From NCBI GenBank assembly GCA_947034895.1, contig OX344765.1, positions 44,273,001 through 44,337,000 on the forward strand: a stretch of DNA of 64,000 nt, read 5' to 3'. Numbering within the stretch: the stretch's first letter is position 1; every line of letters starts with the position of its first letter. The notes beneath the pieces were generated by a model. That model had not been told where the DNA came from and made no database searches. It was given only the letters and a program-made list of their open reading frames with translations. This document shows positions 13,060 to 24,895 of the stretch, piece after piece. This DNA comes from Rhytidiadelphus loreus (lineage: Eukaryota > Streptophyta > Bryopsida > Hypnales > Hylocomiaceae). A program made the translations under genes and the position numbers.

Positions 13060-15390
13060 ATGATTTTTTTTTTATTTCCTCATTTGTTGTCGTTTATAGC
13101 TAGTTTGATAATACGCAGTACCAGTTGAGTGTTGATAAGGCCTATATTGAAGCCCAATTTTTTTTTTTTTAATTTTTCAAGAGGATCAAATTTTCCTGAC
13201 AAAATCAAGATTATGAAATAGTTTGAATGTGTGACAAATGCACTACTACTAATAGTAGTTTGAAAAGTGTCAAGAATAGTTCATAATTTAACCCTAATGG
13301 ACCACAAGGCCATGAGGTGGCTTTTGCACCAGTGGTCCTTTAGGGTGAAGCAACCCAATTTGGACGACTAAGCAACCCATTTTAGAACTTGGGCAAGCTT
13401 TGTTGACTTAATAATTTGGATTTATTTGGGTTTATTGCATGAAATTTTGAGGATGGATGCTAATCACCCTTAATCTAGATGTGAAGCTTTGTTTCACATC
13501 ATTATGATTGATAAATATTGCAATAGTAAAGTAGGTAGCTAAAAATATATATTCTAATTAGTTTAATTTGGATTTTGTAGATTGGTACCTACTCAAAAAC
13601 ATTTGAACATTCAATTCCAAATAATGTTGTGAAAGTTTTTGTATGAGGTTTATTTTGTGTCAATTAAGGTAGAAGAAACAAGTTATCTTGTTTTTTGAAG
13701 TCAATTGTTATTTTAAAATGAAATTAAAAAAAAGAGGATATCTATTGTTTTCTATAATGTTTTCACCATTGTGATTAATGATTTTCAATTTCTTATAATA
13801 GTTATTACTATAGTGGTTAATTTATTTTTTCTTTCATCATATAATACCTTCCCCTTTATAAGTTTCTTAAAGTTTAAAGATGGATATGAAAGTTTTTTTT
13901 GGTTAATTTTTTCCATATATTATCAATTTGATATCCAACATATTGGTTGAATTGCACAAATTTCAGACATACGTCTTTTTTTCATTAAATGTTGAAAGAC
14001 AAAATTTTGCCTTTAGGCAAGGTTGGAGATAACTACTTTTTGAAGTTCAAGCACTTTGAGCTTGCATTTGGTGGGGAATTTTACTCTAAAATTAAAGGAG
14101 GTTGTATTTGAACAAATCAACTAAAGAATCCTCCAATTGGATTTGTAAGAGAATAAATATTGTTGAAAATTTAGCCTTGCATTTGGTATGAGTATTTTGA
14201 AGTAGTTTTAGGCCTCACAACACCACTATATTTTAGGGTTGAAGGTCCATTATTGCCTAGTCTTGGCAAACGTGCTTAGGATGGTATTAGCCTAATAGAT
14301 TTGTTGAGAGTTCACAACTACAATCGATGGAAAATGCAGTAGTATTGGTTTTGGTAGCATTGTTGGTTTTGGGAAATGCTCACCTTAAGGTAAGATGACC
14401 CATTATATTTCCATTAAACAAACAAAATTCATTGCTTCTAATTCAATATGTATTTATTTGTAGTATATTTAATTGGATTGGATTTACAATTTTCTTTTGC
14501 AATAGAACAATAAATTAAAATATTTCATGTGCATTTCAATTATCTCATTTTTGAGGGAAAAAATACACATTATAGGATTTATAGTTGGTCAAAGCAAACA
14601 AATAGAGCTTCCCATTGTAGAATAATGAATGACCTAATGCCATGTATAAAAAATGGTATTCATTGAAGTTTGAAATGGTGATTTTTCATTCCAATTCCAA
14701 CCCTTTCAATCCCAATTCCACACAAAATTGTCATAATACCAACCATTTGTAGTTTTCACTACACTAGGATGCAACATGGTACAATTGGTACCAGAAGTAG
14801 AGGTCACAATTTGTTTTGGGGCAATTTTGGGTCTATGTACCTTAACCCCTAGGACCAAACAACATTTTTTTGGCAACATAGCAATTTTGGGCAACTCACT
14901 ATGAATGAAATTTTTATTTATTTTCTTTGAAATTTTCACACAACATGTGATCGAGGAGTAGCTTTTAATCCCTCATCGCCTGAAGTCCAAATGAGGTCAA
15001 AAACAGTGTTGCTTTTGAAGTGTTGTAAATTTAGATGTCGCTAAGTTATAGAAATCTTAACCGTACAATATTGTATTGAACACGTTGTAGATGACACAGA
15101 AAAATTTTGAAGCCATTTGACCGCATGGATTGAAAGATTATAATGTTTTAGTGTTAAAAAAAAGATGCTGAAATTTTCCAAAAAACACATTTGGAGGTGA
15201 AATTTGACTTCTAAACCTACTCAAATGAAAAAACTTGAGACTATAAAGTGATTCAAAATCAACATATAAACACATTGGTGAAAAAAATATCATTCAATTG
15301 ACTCAATGTGTCTGCAAAACAGATTTGAAATGTCAAAAAACACCATGTAAGGCTAAACTTCCTCCACTAAAAAGCATCTCAGTCATTCAT
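13060..15390. other. Non-coding AT-rich DNA after the coatomer gene
   Basis: The first part should include the coatomer 3' UTR and polyadenylation site. The remainder is AT-rich with no supported coding region. Around 14950-15150 the composition starts to resemble the diverged repeat modules to the right, so the repeat region may begin earlier than I can delimit by eye. Confidence 0.5.
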
Positions 15391-15394
15391 TACT

Positions 15395-15870
15395 TTTTGG
15401 ATTCATGTGAAATTTTAGCCACACAAACTAGACTAGTATGCACAACTTTCACAAATTCTTTTATTGAAAATGGACATTGTATGAAGAAGTTACATGCCAC
15501 CGAATTTCACTGTAATCCGAAAATGGCTGGATTTTAAATTTTGAACTGCTCCCAAACATTCAAAGAAGCTTTTATTGACATGAAAATTTTACCACAATAA
15601 CTAGACTAAAAGGGAAACATAATCCAACAAATTTTATTGAAAACGAACATTGTATGAAGGAGATACACCCTCCCGAAGTTTCAGCCATCAAATGCAGTTT
15701 GGTGAATTCAAATTGAACCTGTGAACTTTGATTGGCTCCCATTTAATTTGTAAATCTTGGATTGATCTGAAAATTTTACCACACAAACTAGAAGAGAGAG
15801 CGCATTTTTAGCAACAAGTTTTATTGAATTCAGATATTGGATGCAAAAGTTACAGCACTTTGAATTATAC
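15395..15870. repeat. Three diverged tandem modules of roughly 175-190 bp
   Basis: A pattern recurs three times: a tract like AAATTTTACCACACAAACTAG, then about 40 bases later a segment like ACAAATTTTATTGAAAAC, then GGATGCAAAAGTTACA or a variant. The ACC/GCC-ACA-AACTAG segments begin near 15411, 15584 and 15771. The copies are perhaps 65-75 percent alike by eye and are not open reading frames. No function is suggested. They may be remains of a longer dispersed repeat, because similar wording appears weakly from about 14950. Confidence 0.55.
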
Positions 15871-18490
15871 ATGAGGACACTTTTCGTCCTCTCATGCGAT
15901 GAGGGGTTAAGGCCAACAATTTTTCATAACTTTTGACTACATGGTTAAAAAGTTATTGCATGATATGTAGTTTTTATTGCTTGGCAGGCAATGCGGGTAG
16001 CTAAAAAAACTTCTTTAAAAATCATTTAAAAAAATATTAAAATTAAAATTCGAAATTATATACATATATGGAAAGCTTTTAATCATTCGATTTTGATTAA
16101 TGAGACGAAAGTTATGAGGAGTTTTAGTTGTAGGTAGTTAGTGGGTAGTTATGGAATCTCTACTCTAACTAAACTTTGAAGTCCTTTATGTCACTCAATT
16201 TTCAATATTTTAGAAAAAAAATAAAAAATATTAGTTGTAGATTGTTTATTACAACATTACAACTATTGGGATTGGAATTTTTGAATTCCATAAATAAATT
16301 ATTAACAATTTAGTATTTTGAATCATTCTCTACTTCTTTCTACTTACTATTTTTTACCTATATGTTGTACAATTCCAAATGGTTTGAAATTTTTTAAGCA
16401 TGTAGTCAACTTGCCTTAAAGAATGAATCCAAAGAATCACCACCATTTTAGATATTTTTTCATACAAATGTGAGCTTATGAAGTGTAGTTGCCTTAGTTT
16501 TCATAGGGCCCAAAAGAAGACTTTTGTCACTTCAAATGCTAATATCTTGCAATCTACACAGTGAAAATTTGTGAATTTTTTTCCACATATTTTCAAACCA
16601 ACTTACTAGAAGATCCTACAATTATATGTGTCCAAAAACATTATTTTCTAAAATTTGGCACTTGTATTAGAAATGTTAGTTTTGGAGCATTTTATGTGAA
16701 AAACGATAGTTAAAAACCTTTAGGGGTTAATTCTTTATTAGAACTTGTCTTAAGAGTTGACCTTTCTAAAGTAGGGATATCCAAAAACACCACTTTTCTA
16801 TTGTGGAATGTTTCCTTTAATTTAAATTGGTGAAATTTATATTTTATTATTGGCAAGGGATTGGAGATTTCAATGCACAAAAGAATACATCATTTGGATA
16901 CCATATGCAAAAGTCGTGAAGAATACAAAAAAATTGGTAGATGGTCTAAATTTTTTTCTTCAAGAACAAATACATATTGAATTAGAAGCAATAAAAATTT
17001 TGTTGGCAAATAATCACCAAAATATTACCTAATTTTTAAGCTGGATCTCATTACATTATTAAAAGAAAATGACAAAAAAATAAATGAAATCTCTAAAATC
17101 ATCTCTGAAAAATTTGAGATTCATGAATATTTGGATGAAGTTTACTATTCTTAGTTAATATTGTAGATGAGTGAATGGTGGATGATTACAATTGAATGAT
17201 TTATCTAACCTACTTGCATTCTAAGGTGTGTGTTGTGCTTCTACCAATTAATTGATTAGAAGATAAACATAGTGTAAGCACCTTGTGAAGTGGTGATTTA
17301 AGACACCTAGTGCATTTGGATGTCCCTACCTTTGCTCATCCAAAAGTTGTCGCACATTTTATTTGAAAATTTCATCTTTGTAAAATCTTGATTCTAAGTT
17401 TGTTGCAAGGGTCTTGCATAACAATACTAAATAGAAGCCTATAGTGTCTTTTTCAATTGAAGGAGTTTTAAAATTTTTGATCAAAACCTTTGGGGTTCAA
17501 TTAATTCAAGAGACACAAGGCCAAAATTTTTTGAAATTAACAAGATAAAATATGCTTGAAAATATGAAAGTTGAAAGGTTTTTAAGCCAACTAATGGTTT
17601 TTTGCTTTTTGAGGGTTTTTATTGACAAATATAGGATACAATGTTAGCTATTAGTCAACACACGACTCTAAAGTTTACCATAACAAGTTCATAGTTACCA
17701 AGACTTTCATGTCAATTGAAGTCTACATACTTACAACCTTCAAAAGACGAGCGTATTATCACTTTTAGCAAATTTCATTTGCAAGTATGTATGAAGGTGA
17801 TTTTTGTATTTATTTTTTAGAGATGCAATAGTATGTCTTCTATTATCCATAAAAAATTTCATCTTTTTATAAATTTGAAATTACCATGAATTTCTAAATG
17901 AAAAGTAAAACAATTTCTATTAAATGCAATTGATGCTTAGAAAATTTGATAGGAGTCCCAAAATCACAACCAGATTTTTGGAAATGAAATTTAACTTTAT
18001 TTTTTTCATTTCTGAAGTTCTATAAATTTAAAAAAAGAAGTTGATTTTCAATACTTAAATGAGGTCTAAAGTTTCAATGTGATCACATTTGCTGCGTTTT
18101 TTTGTTTGAGTAGTCAAATTCTCATTCTGCTTCAAATATTCAATAACCTTTGAGGACTAGGTAGCCCCCCCTAAACCACCACTTTTTTTCTAGTTGCTAT
18201 TGTGCCTATGTACTATTGTAAGATTGACCAAAATTTCATATTTTCTTATCAACAAGCGAAAGGAGGTTCTAATACATCAAAGAACAAGAGATTTTGATAT
18301 TGTATGCAAAAGTTATGAAGGATTGAAAAAAAATAGATGGATGTTCTAAAATTGTTTCTTTGACATAGGTACATATTGATTTTGGAGATGTACATATAGT
18401 GATGATGATGGTTTTGGGGTAGTTGTGCATTTTGGGATGCCTACCTTACTACCACAATGAGACTGTGACTCAAACCATTAAGTTATTTAT
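15871..18490. other. AT-rich non-coding stretch
   Basis: No coding region, RNA gene or repeat with clear boundaries was recognised. Short open frames, for example near 16850-17032, have AT-driven composition and no splice context. Confidence 0.5.
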
Positions 18491-18846
18491 TGTAACTCCA
18501 AAAATTGAGTCTATGTTTTGTTCACTCCAAGCAAAAGGCATTTATGGTTTGAAAGTACAAGAATTTTTGAGGTAACTTTTGTCATGAGATCACCTCTATG
18601 TTGATAATATACTTTCAGAACTTCAAGTTCAAAAGATTTGCCTAGAAAAAGATATTTGAAATCTACCAACATGTGTAGTTGTGAAATAATTTCTAGGAAC
18701 TACTTTTGTTGGTAGATTTTGAGTATCTTTTTATGGACAAGTTTTTTGAACTTGAAATTTGACACACATGTTATCAACATAGACATGATTTCATGCCAAA
18801 AATTTCATGGCCAAATTTTAATTTCTCAATTTTTGGGAGTTGGTAG
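18491..18846. repeat. Imperfect long inverted repeat (hairpin of about 355 bp)
   Basis: The left arm, beginning at AACTCCAAAAATTGAG near 18495, pairs with the right arm ending CTCAATTTTTGGGAGTT near 18842. Inner matches include CTATGTTGATAA with TTATCAACATAG, ACTTCAAGTTCAAAA with its complement, and AAATCTACCAACA with TGTTGGTAGATTTT. Pairing is roughly 75-80 percent over the inner 100 bases of each arm. The loop is near 18690. This could be an old foldback or MITE-type element, or a young microRNA-like hairpin. No target duplication was seen. Confidence 0.6.
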
Positions 18847-19739
18847 CATTGAAATTGTTTCTCTCAACTACACATGTTGGTAGATTGGATTTTGGGTTTC
18901 AAATTTTTTTATCCTTTAGTAAAACGGTTTGTCCTATGTGGTTGTCTTGGTGGTTGTAACTCAATCTGAGGTGACATGGACTGCTTCTTGAAGGGCGACC
19001 ATGGGTTGGGGCACTTGTGGATCCAAAGAGGGCGATCATGGGTCCGAAATCCAAGGCGACCGTAGATCCAAATTCATGGACAATGTAGCTCTAGGTCTTG
19101 GACTCCCACAACATTTTATTTCAATATTTATTCTTCAACCAATACATTCCACTACATTATACAAACGTTGAATTATGTTCTCGGGACGTACTAAAGCAAA
19201 TGGGTTGGCATAATGGAAGGCAATATCATGGAACAATCGATTCATAAGCCTAAACATAATAATTATAACAACAAGGACAATATTCATATTAATTAAAATG
19301 TGTACATACATAGGGATGATCTTCACAATTTAGTACAAGGACCATTTCTATTTCGAACTGCACACTTGTTTGCAAAAACTATGAATACCTTCATTATCGT
19401 CAACACCAAAGTACCTCTTAAAGTCCCCACACTAAAATTTCAACATTATTATGGATTTGTAACTTTGCTAGGCCAAGTGATGGACTACACAAAACTCAAA
19501 CACTAGCTATTTCACTACAAGGAATTGATGTTGAATCCTTCCAATACTATTCCAAGGCCCCTAAATCTATAATGCAAAACATTACATTGTGAAGGTAGAA
19601 TTGTTTCTGCTTCATTAGCATCAGAGTTGGTGTCTTCATGTAGCCCACTATTGTCGCTAGCACTTGAGACCTTGTTTTTGTCATCTACTCTTTTTGTAGG
19701 TTGAAGGATCACCTCACATTCAACCTCGAAGTTCATCTT
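18847..19739. other. No supported gene
   Basis: Mixed-composition DNA with short open frames on both strands and no recognisable protein. It lies between the inverted repeat and the degenerate minus-strand frame, and may include the decayed end of the latter. Confidence 0.4.
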
Positions 19740-21146
19740 CTGCACTTAAGTTTCTAAACCGCCAATGCCTTCAGCTAGCACTAATCGTTTTGTCGGCCTT
19801 GATGCATCAGTGGTTCCATTGATAATAGGGCCAGTTGGTAGCTCATGAGTCCGCTACTCTACATGTTGACGTTCCATTAGCGCTTGATGGACAAAGGTTT
19901 TGAGTGGAATTCCTTTCTCCAATGACAAACGAGTGGACAACATGGTTTTGACGCTTGGGGTTCTGTGTCATCCTTTCCTACGCCTTTTGGGTCCATTTAT
20001 TCTTTAATTTGATAAGTTCATGTGATTGCCTTGATGATTCTCTAGGGTTTAATATCAATGAGGTTGGAGTAGATTGTAGAGCTGAGCCATGCACTCCTTC
20101 ATCAATGATTTGTTGTGGACCATTATTTGTCGGTGACCTTGTTAGAGGAGTTGGTAAAATCCTTGATGTTGTGGCAACGTTTGTACCTACAGGGGTGATT
20201 GGACCCACGGGTATGAGTCTTGTTAAATACCACTTGTAATGGCACATCTAAATCGTACACCCTCATTCTTGTTGCAGTAACGTTGGATGGTGCTAAACTT
20301 GGACAAACTGCATTTACAATCTCTTCAACATGCGACACTTCTTCTTGCCTTTCACCTTATATATTAACTTGTGCATCCACTATAAGAAACTTGTATTTTA
20401 TGTGACGTTTTATAATTTTGATGACAAATTTTAGGTGATGTCTAATAGAACAAATTTGTATTTTTATATCAACAATAATGTCCAATGTACCATTTGGATG
20501 TTATATTGAACATTATTATTGACATAAAAATATAGGTTGTTCTATTAGATGTCACCTAAAATCTGTCATATAAAATGTCATATAAAACATGAGTTTTTTA
20601 TAGTGACCACTACAGAGACTCATTGGCATACTAGGAGGCGGACATGTTGCAACTGGAGATTTTACAAGCTCTAGTACATCTGAAATTGGAATCTCTACAT
20701 CTTCATTGTTGTCATCAGGAGTTCTTTCCCTCATTGGGTCTAGAAATAATGATTATTAGAAATGCATCCAAAACCAAGACATGAGGGGCTTCTTTTTTAC
20801 ATTGGAGCTCCACCTCTAGAAAGTTGAGTCCATCATCATCACCTACAAACATGTTTCAATATCATTCTTGGGGAGGACTACCTACACGAGGGACCAAACT
20901 AGCATACTTATTCCGACGGAAGCGTTCCTCTACTACCACACATCTTTGTTCTTCTCTCAAATCTCTATACCTAACTTCATCTTCGTCCCCTGAAGAATAT
21001 GGTTCCTTGTTCTCTTCATTTGTATCTCCATCTACAAGGTACTTTTCGTAGAATAGTGTTGGATTGTGTCCTTGCTTCTCACATTCCAGTTTGTTATTGG
21101 GGTAGATATACATATTGTAAAACCCCAGTTTTAATGTTTTTCTCAC
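19740..21146 (-). pseudogene. Degenerate minus-strand reading frame, probably transposon-derived
   Basis: Reading right to left, open segments at 21146-20862, 20734-20606, about 20338-20123, 20247-19978 and 19745-19515 encode protein-like sequence (for example SSGDEDEVRYRDLREEQR and DNNEDVEIPISDVLELV) in shifting frames with stops between. The composition is acidic, Ser- and Pro-rich, like a disordered region. A hairpin MITE at 20378-20605 interrupts it. I do not recognise the protein. It may be the remains of a mobile-element gene related to those at 22-40 kb, but that is only a guess from position. Confidence 0.35.
20378..20605. mobile_element. Hairpin MITE with CACTATAAGAAAC-type ends
   Basis: The element is 228 bp and almost wholly an inverted repeat. 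The left end CACTATAAGAAACTTGT matches the complement of the right end, CACTATAAAAAACTCAT, and matches continue inward, for example AGGTGATGTCTAATAGAACA against AGGTGACATCTAATAGAACA. The CACTA start and the flanking triplets ATC and ACC (one mismatch) fit a CACTA-superfamily MITE with a 3-bp duplication that has diverged. It has no coding capacity. Confidence 0.8.
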
Positions 21147-21710
21147 TACTCTATTGTTCTACTAATAGTTTTAGTTTACCAACTTCTTTTGTGTTTGCTT
21201 TTATTTATTATTTTTTTGGTGGATTTCACTTTATTTTTAGTTCTATTTACTACTTCTACTCTTTTGTTTTTAATTCATTTTTTTTTTTTTTGTACTTCTT
21301 ATTTTTTGGTTTGCAATTTAATTCTAATTTCAATTTATACTCCTAGTGTTTTGTTTTCATTTGGTTTTGGTTTTGTTCGTGGTTGCAGGGTTGCTAGCGT
21401 GTGAGCCTGTGAGCGGGAATTATTTTTGTACTATAAACTTGTTGGGACCTATGACCGTGGATTTTTTACATTACAAATTTTAAGATATTTGAAGTTATTA
21501 ATATTAAGAAATGTTAAACATGTAGAATTGAAGACTAGACATAAAAAAAAGGAAACAAAAAATTGCTTGTTTACATCTACAGTATTTGACTTGTAAGCAA
21601 TCTTGGGGATGTGCCATGTTTGTAGTGTTCAAATCACAAACAGTAATAAAACTTCATGCTCTTCAATTGAAAAATGACATTCCCAAATTTGTTTTCTGTT
21701 TTCTTTCCAA

Positions 21711-21806
21711 ATACCAGAAATGGGGGGTCTGATTGGTACCTCTAGAACCCCAGTCGGGTCCGACTTGGGTTTTGAGAGTACCTGGTGGCACCCCCGTTTT
21801 TGGTAT
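21711..21806. repeat. Palindromic repeat, dispersed copy 1
   Basis: The ends are ATACCAGAAATGGGGG and, in complement, ATACCAAAAACGGGGG. The core contains CAGTCGGGTCCGACT. It belongs to the same family as the palindromes in the 244-bp array but is more diverged. A second relative follows 38 bases later. Confidence 0.7.
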
Positions 21807-21843
21807 TCAAGAAAAAAATGAGGAATTTTTTTTTTTTTACTCA

Positions 21844-21932
21844 AAACAGGGGGTCTGGATGGAACCTTGAAGAACCAAGACGGGTCCGACTGAGGTTTTT
21901 GGAGTACTTGGTGCTACCCCTCATTTTGATAT
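21844..21932. repeat. Palindromic repeat, dispersed copy 2
   Basis: The core GACGGGTCCGACTGAGG is flanked by GGGGGTCTGG on the left and GCTACCCCTCATTTTG on the right. This is the same layout as the neighbouring copy with weaker arms. The pair may be an old tandem duplication. Confidence 0.55.
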
Positions 21933-22393
21933 TTTAACAAATTCAATTTTATTTATTTTTTGACCAAGAACATGATGTTATAGTATAAGGTATATGGGGT
22001 GTTTATGGTGAATACAATGACAGACCACTAGCTTTTTTCATGTCCATATATTAATTCTAAACAAGAATGCTACATGTTTCATCTTTGTAATCTTCAATCT
22101 TCGGAAATTTTTTTGGTGAAAAAATGTATGATTGCCCTCGAACCGTGAATCCTGTAAATTTGGGATTTAGGATACATGGGAGTTCATTTGAAGAAACGAC
22201 GTTCACTTACAATTTTTTTCCAAAATTCTTAGGGCAACAACTACTTTTTTTTAAGTCAAACAAATATCACAAAAACTAAAACTTTGAAGTGGGACAAATG
22301 AAGACAAAAAGTAGCCATAAAACACACAAATCCACTCATAATGAAAATCAACACAAAATACAATAACTTACGAGATATGTCAATCTCGTGAGT
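21933..22393. other. No gene seen; downstream flank of the minus-strand methyltransferase-like gene
   Basis: AT-rich DNA. It should hold the 3' UTR and polyadenylation region of the minus-strand gene that ends at 22394, and perhaps one terminus of the putative mobile element, but I could not find a terminal repeat here that matches sequence beyond 40.5 kb. Confidence 0.4.
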
Positions 22394-24791
22394 CTAGGTA
22401 GCAGTAGACTCGGTCGCAGAATCGTTGTTGGTAGAGGACTCAGAAGTCTCTCTACCCTCAGATGCACTAACATCTACAAACTCTAAAACATTTAAAGCAT
22501 AATTAGGTCTACGCTTCTTTGGCTTAGAAGAACCAAACTCCACGAAAGCCGATGCCAACTGCTCTGCATAAACTGGCAAATCAAAAGACTTGTCTGGACT
22601 CAAAAGAAGCCTTCTTTTTTGCCGAGTTCCATCTGCCATCATCAACCTCTGACGGCTACACAAACACAGAAAAGTATGTTAAAATTAAGAAACATATATG
22701 ATTTAATAGTTCATACGCACATGAAATAGAAATGTATGAAAACTTACTTACAAGATTTTGTCTTCCGGGCGAATTTGTGAACTACGATGTCCATTGCATC
22801 TGGATCTTGAGATGCTGTAGCTTCCTTTGCCGATTCTGTAATCACCACGGCTAGAGTACTCTTTTGCATGGGCAAGAGTATGGCATTGAAAATGTCCTTG
22901 ACTCCTTGTCCTCCTCCAATGCCACAATGTGCCGACTTGTGCCACGACAAGCTGTAATTGATGCACCTGTTACAAACAATACACAATTGATTCACTGAAT
23001 GATTTAGATGTAAAATATAAAACTCATTTAAAATTATGAGATTCAAAACTAACCAGTAGCTGATGTGCAGTCCAGAACTACATCTCCTTCAACTGTTGTC
23101 CCTTCAATGAGGAACTGGAAAAACCTCGCGTCTTTCTCACGAGGCCCACGCCAAGGTACTCGCTCATTCATAAGCATGGTATCCTCTGTAGTATAGTTGA
23201 TGAGTGTGTCATCTCGTAGAAGATCGATTTTGGCCTTCTTCATGGAATTTGTTTGATGAAAAACAAATTCCGATTTAACTCCCTTGCCGAGGTCTTTCAC
23301 CAAGAGGGTGACTCCAAATTTCATTGTCTGTTAGCATTCAACCAAGAAAACATTAGAAATGAATAATATATTAGGTGTTGCAAATAGCCACAAAATTTAA
23401 AAAATCTTCAAAAGAATATACCGTATTTGAAGGGTCCACAGCCGAAGTCAAGTAGACACGGTTGATTCCCAACCACTTTTTCTTCTTCATTGTCGGGTAT
23501 ACCTCACACAGCCCAGCAATGATGCCCTTCGCATCCGCGCTCCACGAATGAAACACCACAAAACATCCATCATCTTGCAAATATTTATCTGCAAAATGAA
23601 AAGCCTCTTGTATTATCTCGTGCTCCTTGTCGGCGTTCCATGTAGGCACATGAGTGTTTGGAAAAGACACTCTGGGGACTGGCAAATTCTCGTGGCAGTC
23701 AAAGAAAATTAGGTCCACTCCTGCCTGTCGCATTACTTTACCACCATACTTCTGAACCTTCCCAGCCGAGAACTACAAAATAGAGGTGTGCAAACAAACA
23801 AGAATTAACACATTTTTCAATCATGCAGTTTCATAGAAAAATCATAATATTCAACAACGGAAAAAATAGAGAATTACCTTGTCCAAAAAGTCCATGACTT
23901 CTTTGAAGCATGTCTTCCCTTCTTCTTCCTCATTCTCCATTACGTCCAAGATGGAGACGTTGAGGATCAGCTCCTCGGAGTTCACTTCATCATCATCACC
24001 AATGACAATTACTTGTGTCCCCCGTGTGACCATTTCTTTTGTGAGCTCTTTCAAAACTGCCTTCCTCTTCATACCACTGCGTAATCCGGATTCCATTTGG
24101 GATCCCTGATCCACCGTTGAAGACGCTAGAACTTGGTCTGTACCTTCAACCTTCTTCTTACCCTTGCCTTTTGTCTTCCCCTCTTTCTCGGCCTCTTTCT
24201 CCTTTTCTACCAACTTTGCTAAACGTTCTGCTTCCTTTTTCTCCTTGTTGGCCCTTATCTCTTGTTCCTTGCTTTCTTTCTTCTTGTCTACAATTGTCCT
24301 TCGTGAAATGGCCCTTTTCTTCTATATATCATTGAGATCAGCAAACTCGGGGACTTCCAAGTCAATAACACCAAGACCATCAAAGGACTTTCGGAGCCCC
24401 ACCTCTGTTGGATGAGTGAATGTGAGTTGGCAATCCAAGTACCACCCTCCACCGTTGAGATTGGTAGTCGTGAAGGTTCGAAGTTGAGTCTGTGTGAACA
24501 TGCACTCATCTGAACTTCGATCTAGCCACGACGATAGAAATGGTGGAAGATCCCCTCGTGCTAAAGCATTCTTTGCTACTAGCTCAAGTTTCAAGTACCT
24601 GCCAAAACAACAAACTCAGTCCAACAATACTTTGTGAATTCATATATTCATAATATCTGACGATGTTTAATACATTACAAAAGGAAACACGTTCCTATTA
24701 CTCAACCATGTCACACATCTAACACAAATCATAAGCATCACATTTGTAATCTGAAAATAAAAAATATGTCAAAATAAAATAAAATTTCATG

Positions 24792-24895
24792 AAACCAAAA
24801 GTCCGGGTAATGCAAGTAACTAAAAAACCTCAGTCGGACCCGACCAAGGTTTACTACATACCTTATAGTACCCCCATTTCCAGGTGATTGTACAT
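24792..24895. repeat. Palindromic repeat inside an intron, dispersed copy 3
   Basis: The core CAGTCGGACCCGACC lies in the opposite orientation to copies 1 and 2. The outer arms are GAAACCAAAAGTCCGGGTA and TACCCCCATTTCCAGGT. It falls in the intron of the methyltransferase-like gene between exons at 24967-25202 and 23878-24598. Confidence 0.65.

Noticed and set aside
20999..21404. Plus-strand Phe/Leu/Tyr-rich frames resembling membrane segments
   Set aside because: They arise from a T-rich tract, and no start context, partner exon or homologous feel is present.
21711..21932. Hairpins considered as transcription terminators
   Set aside because: Bacterial-type terminators do not apply here, and the family is dispersed and found within introns.
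24117..24415. Plus-strand Ser/Leu/Pro frames
   Set aside because: They are the antisense of the Lys/Glu-rich linker of the minus-strand gene (exon 23878-24598), a common shadow effect.
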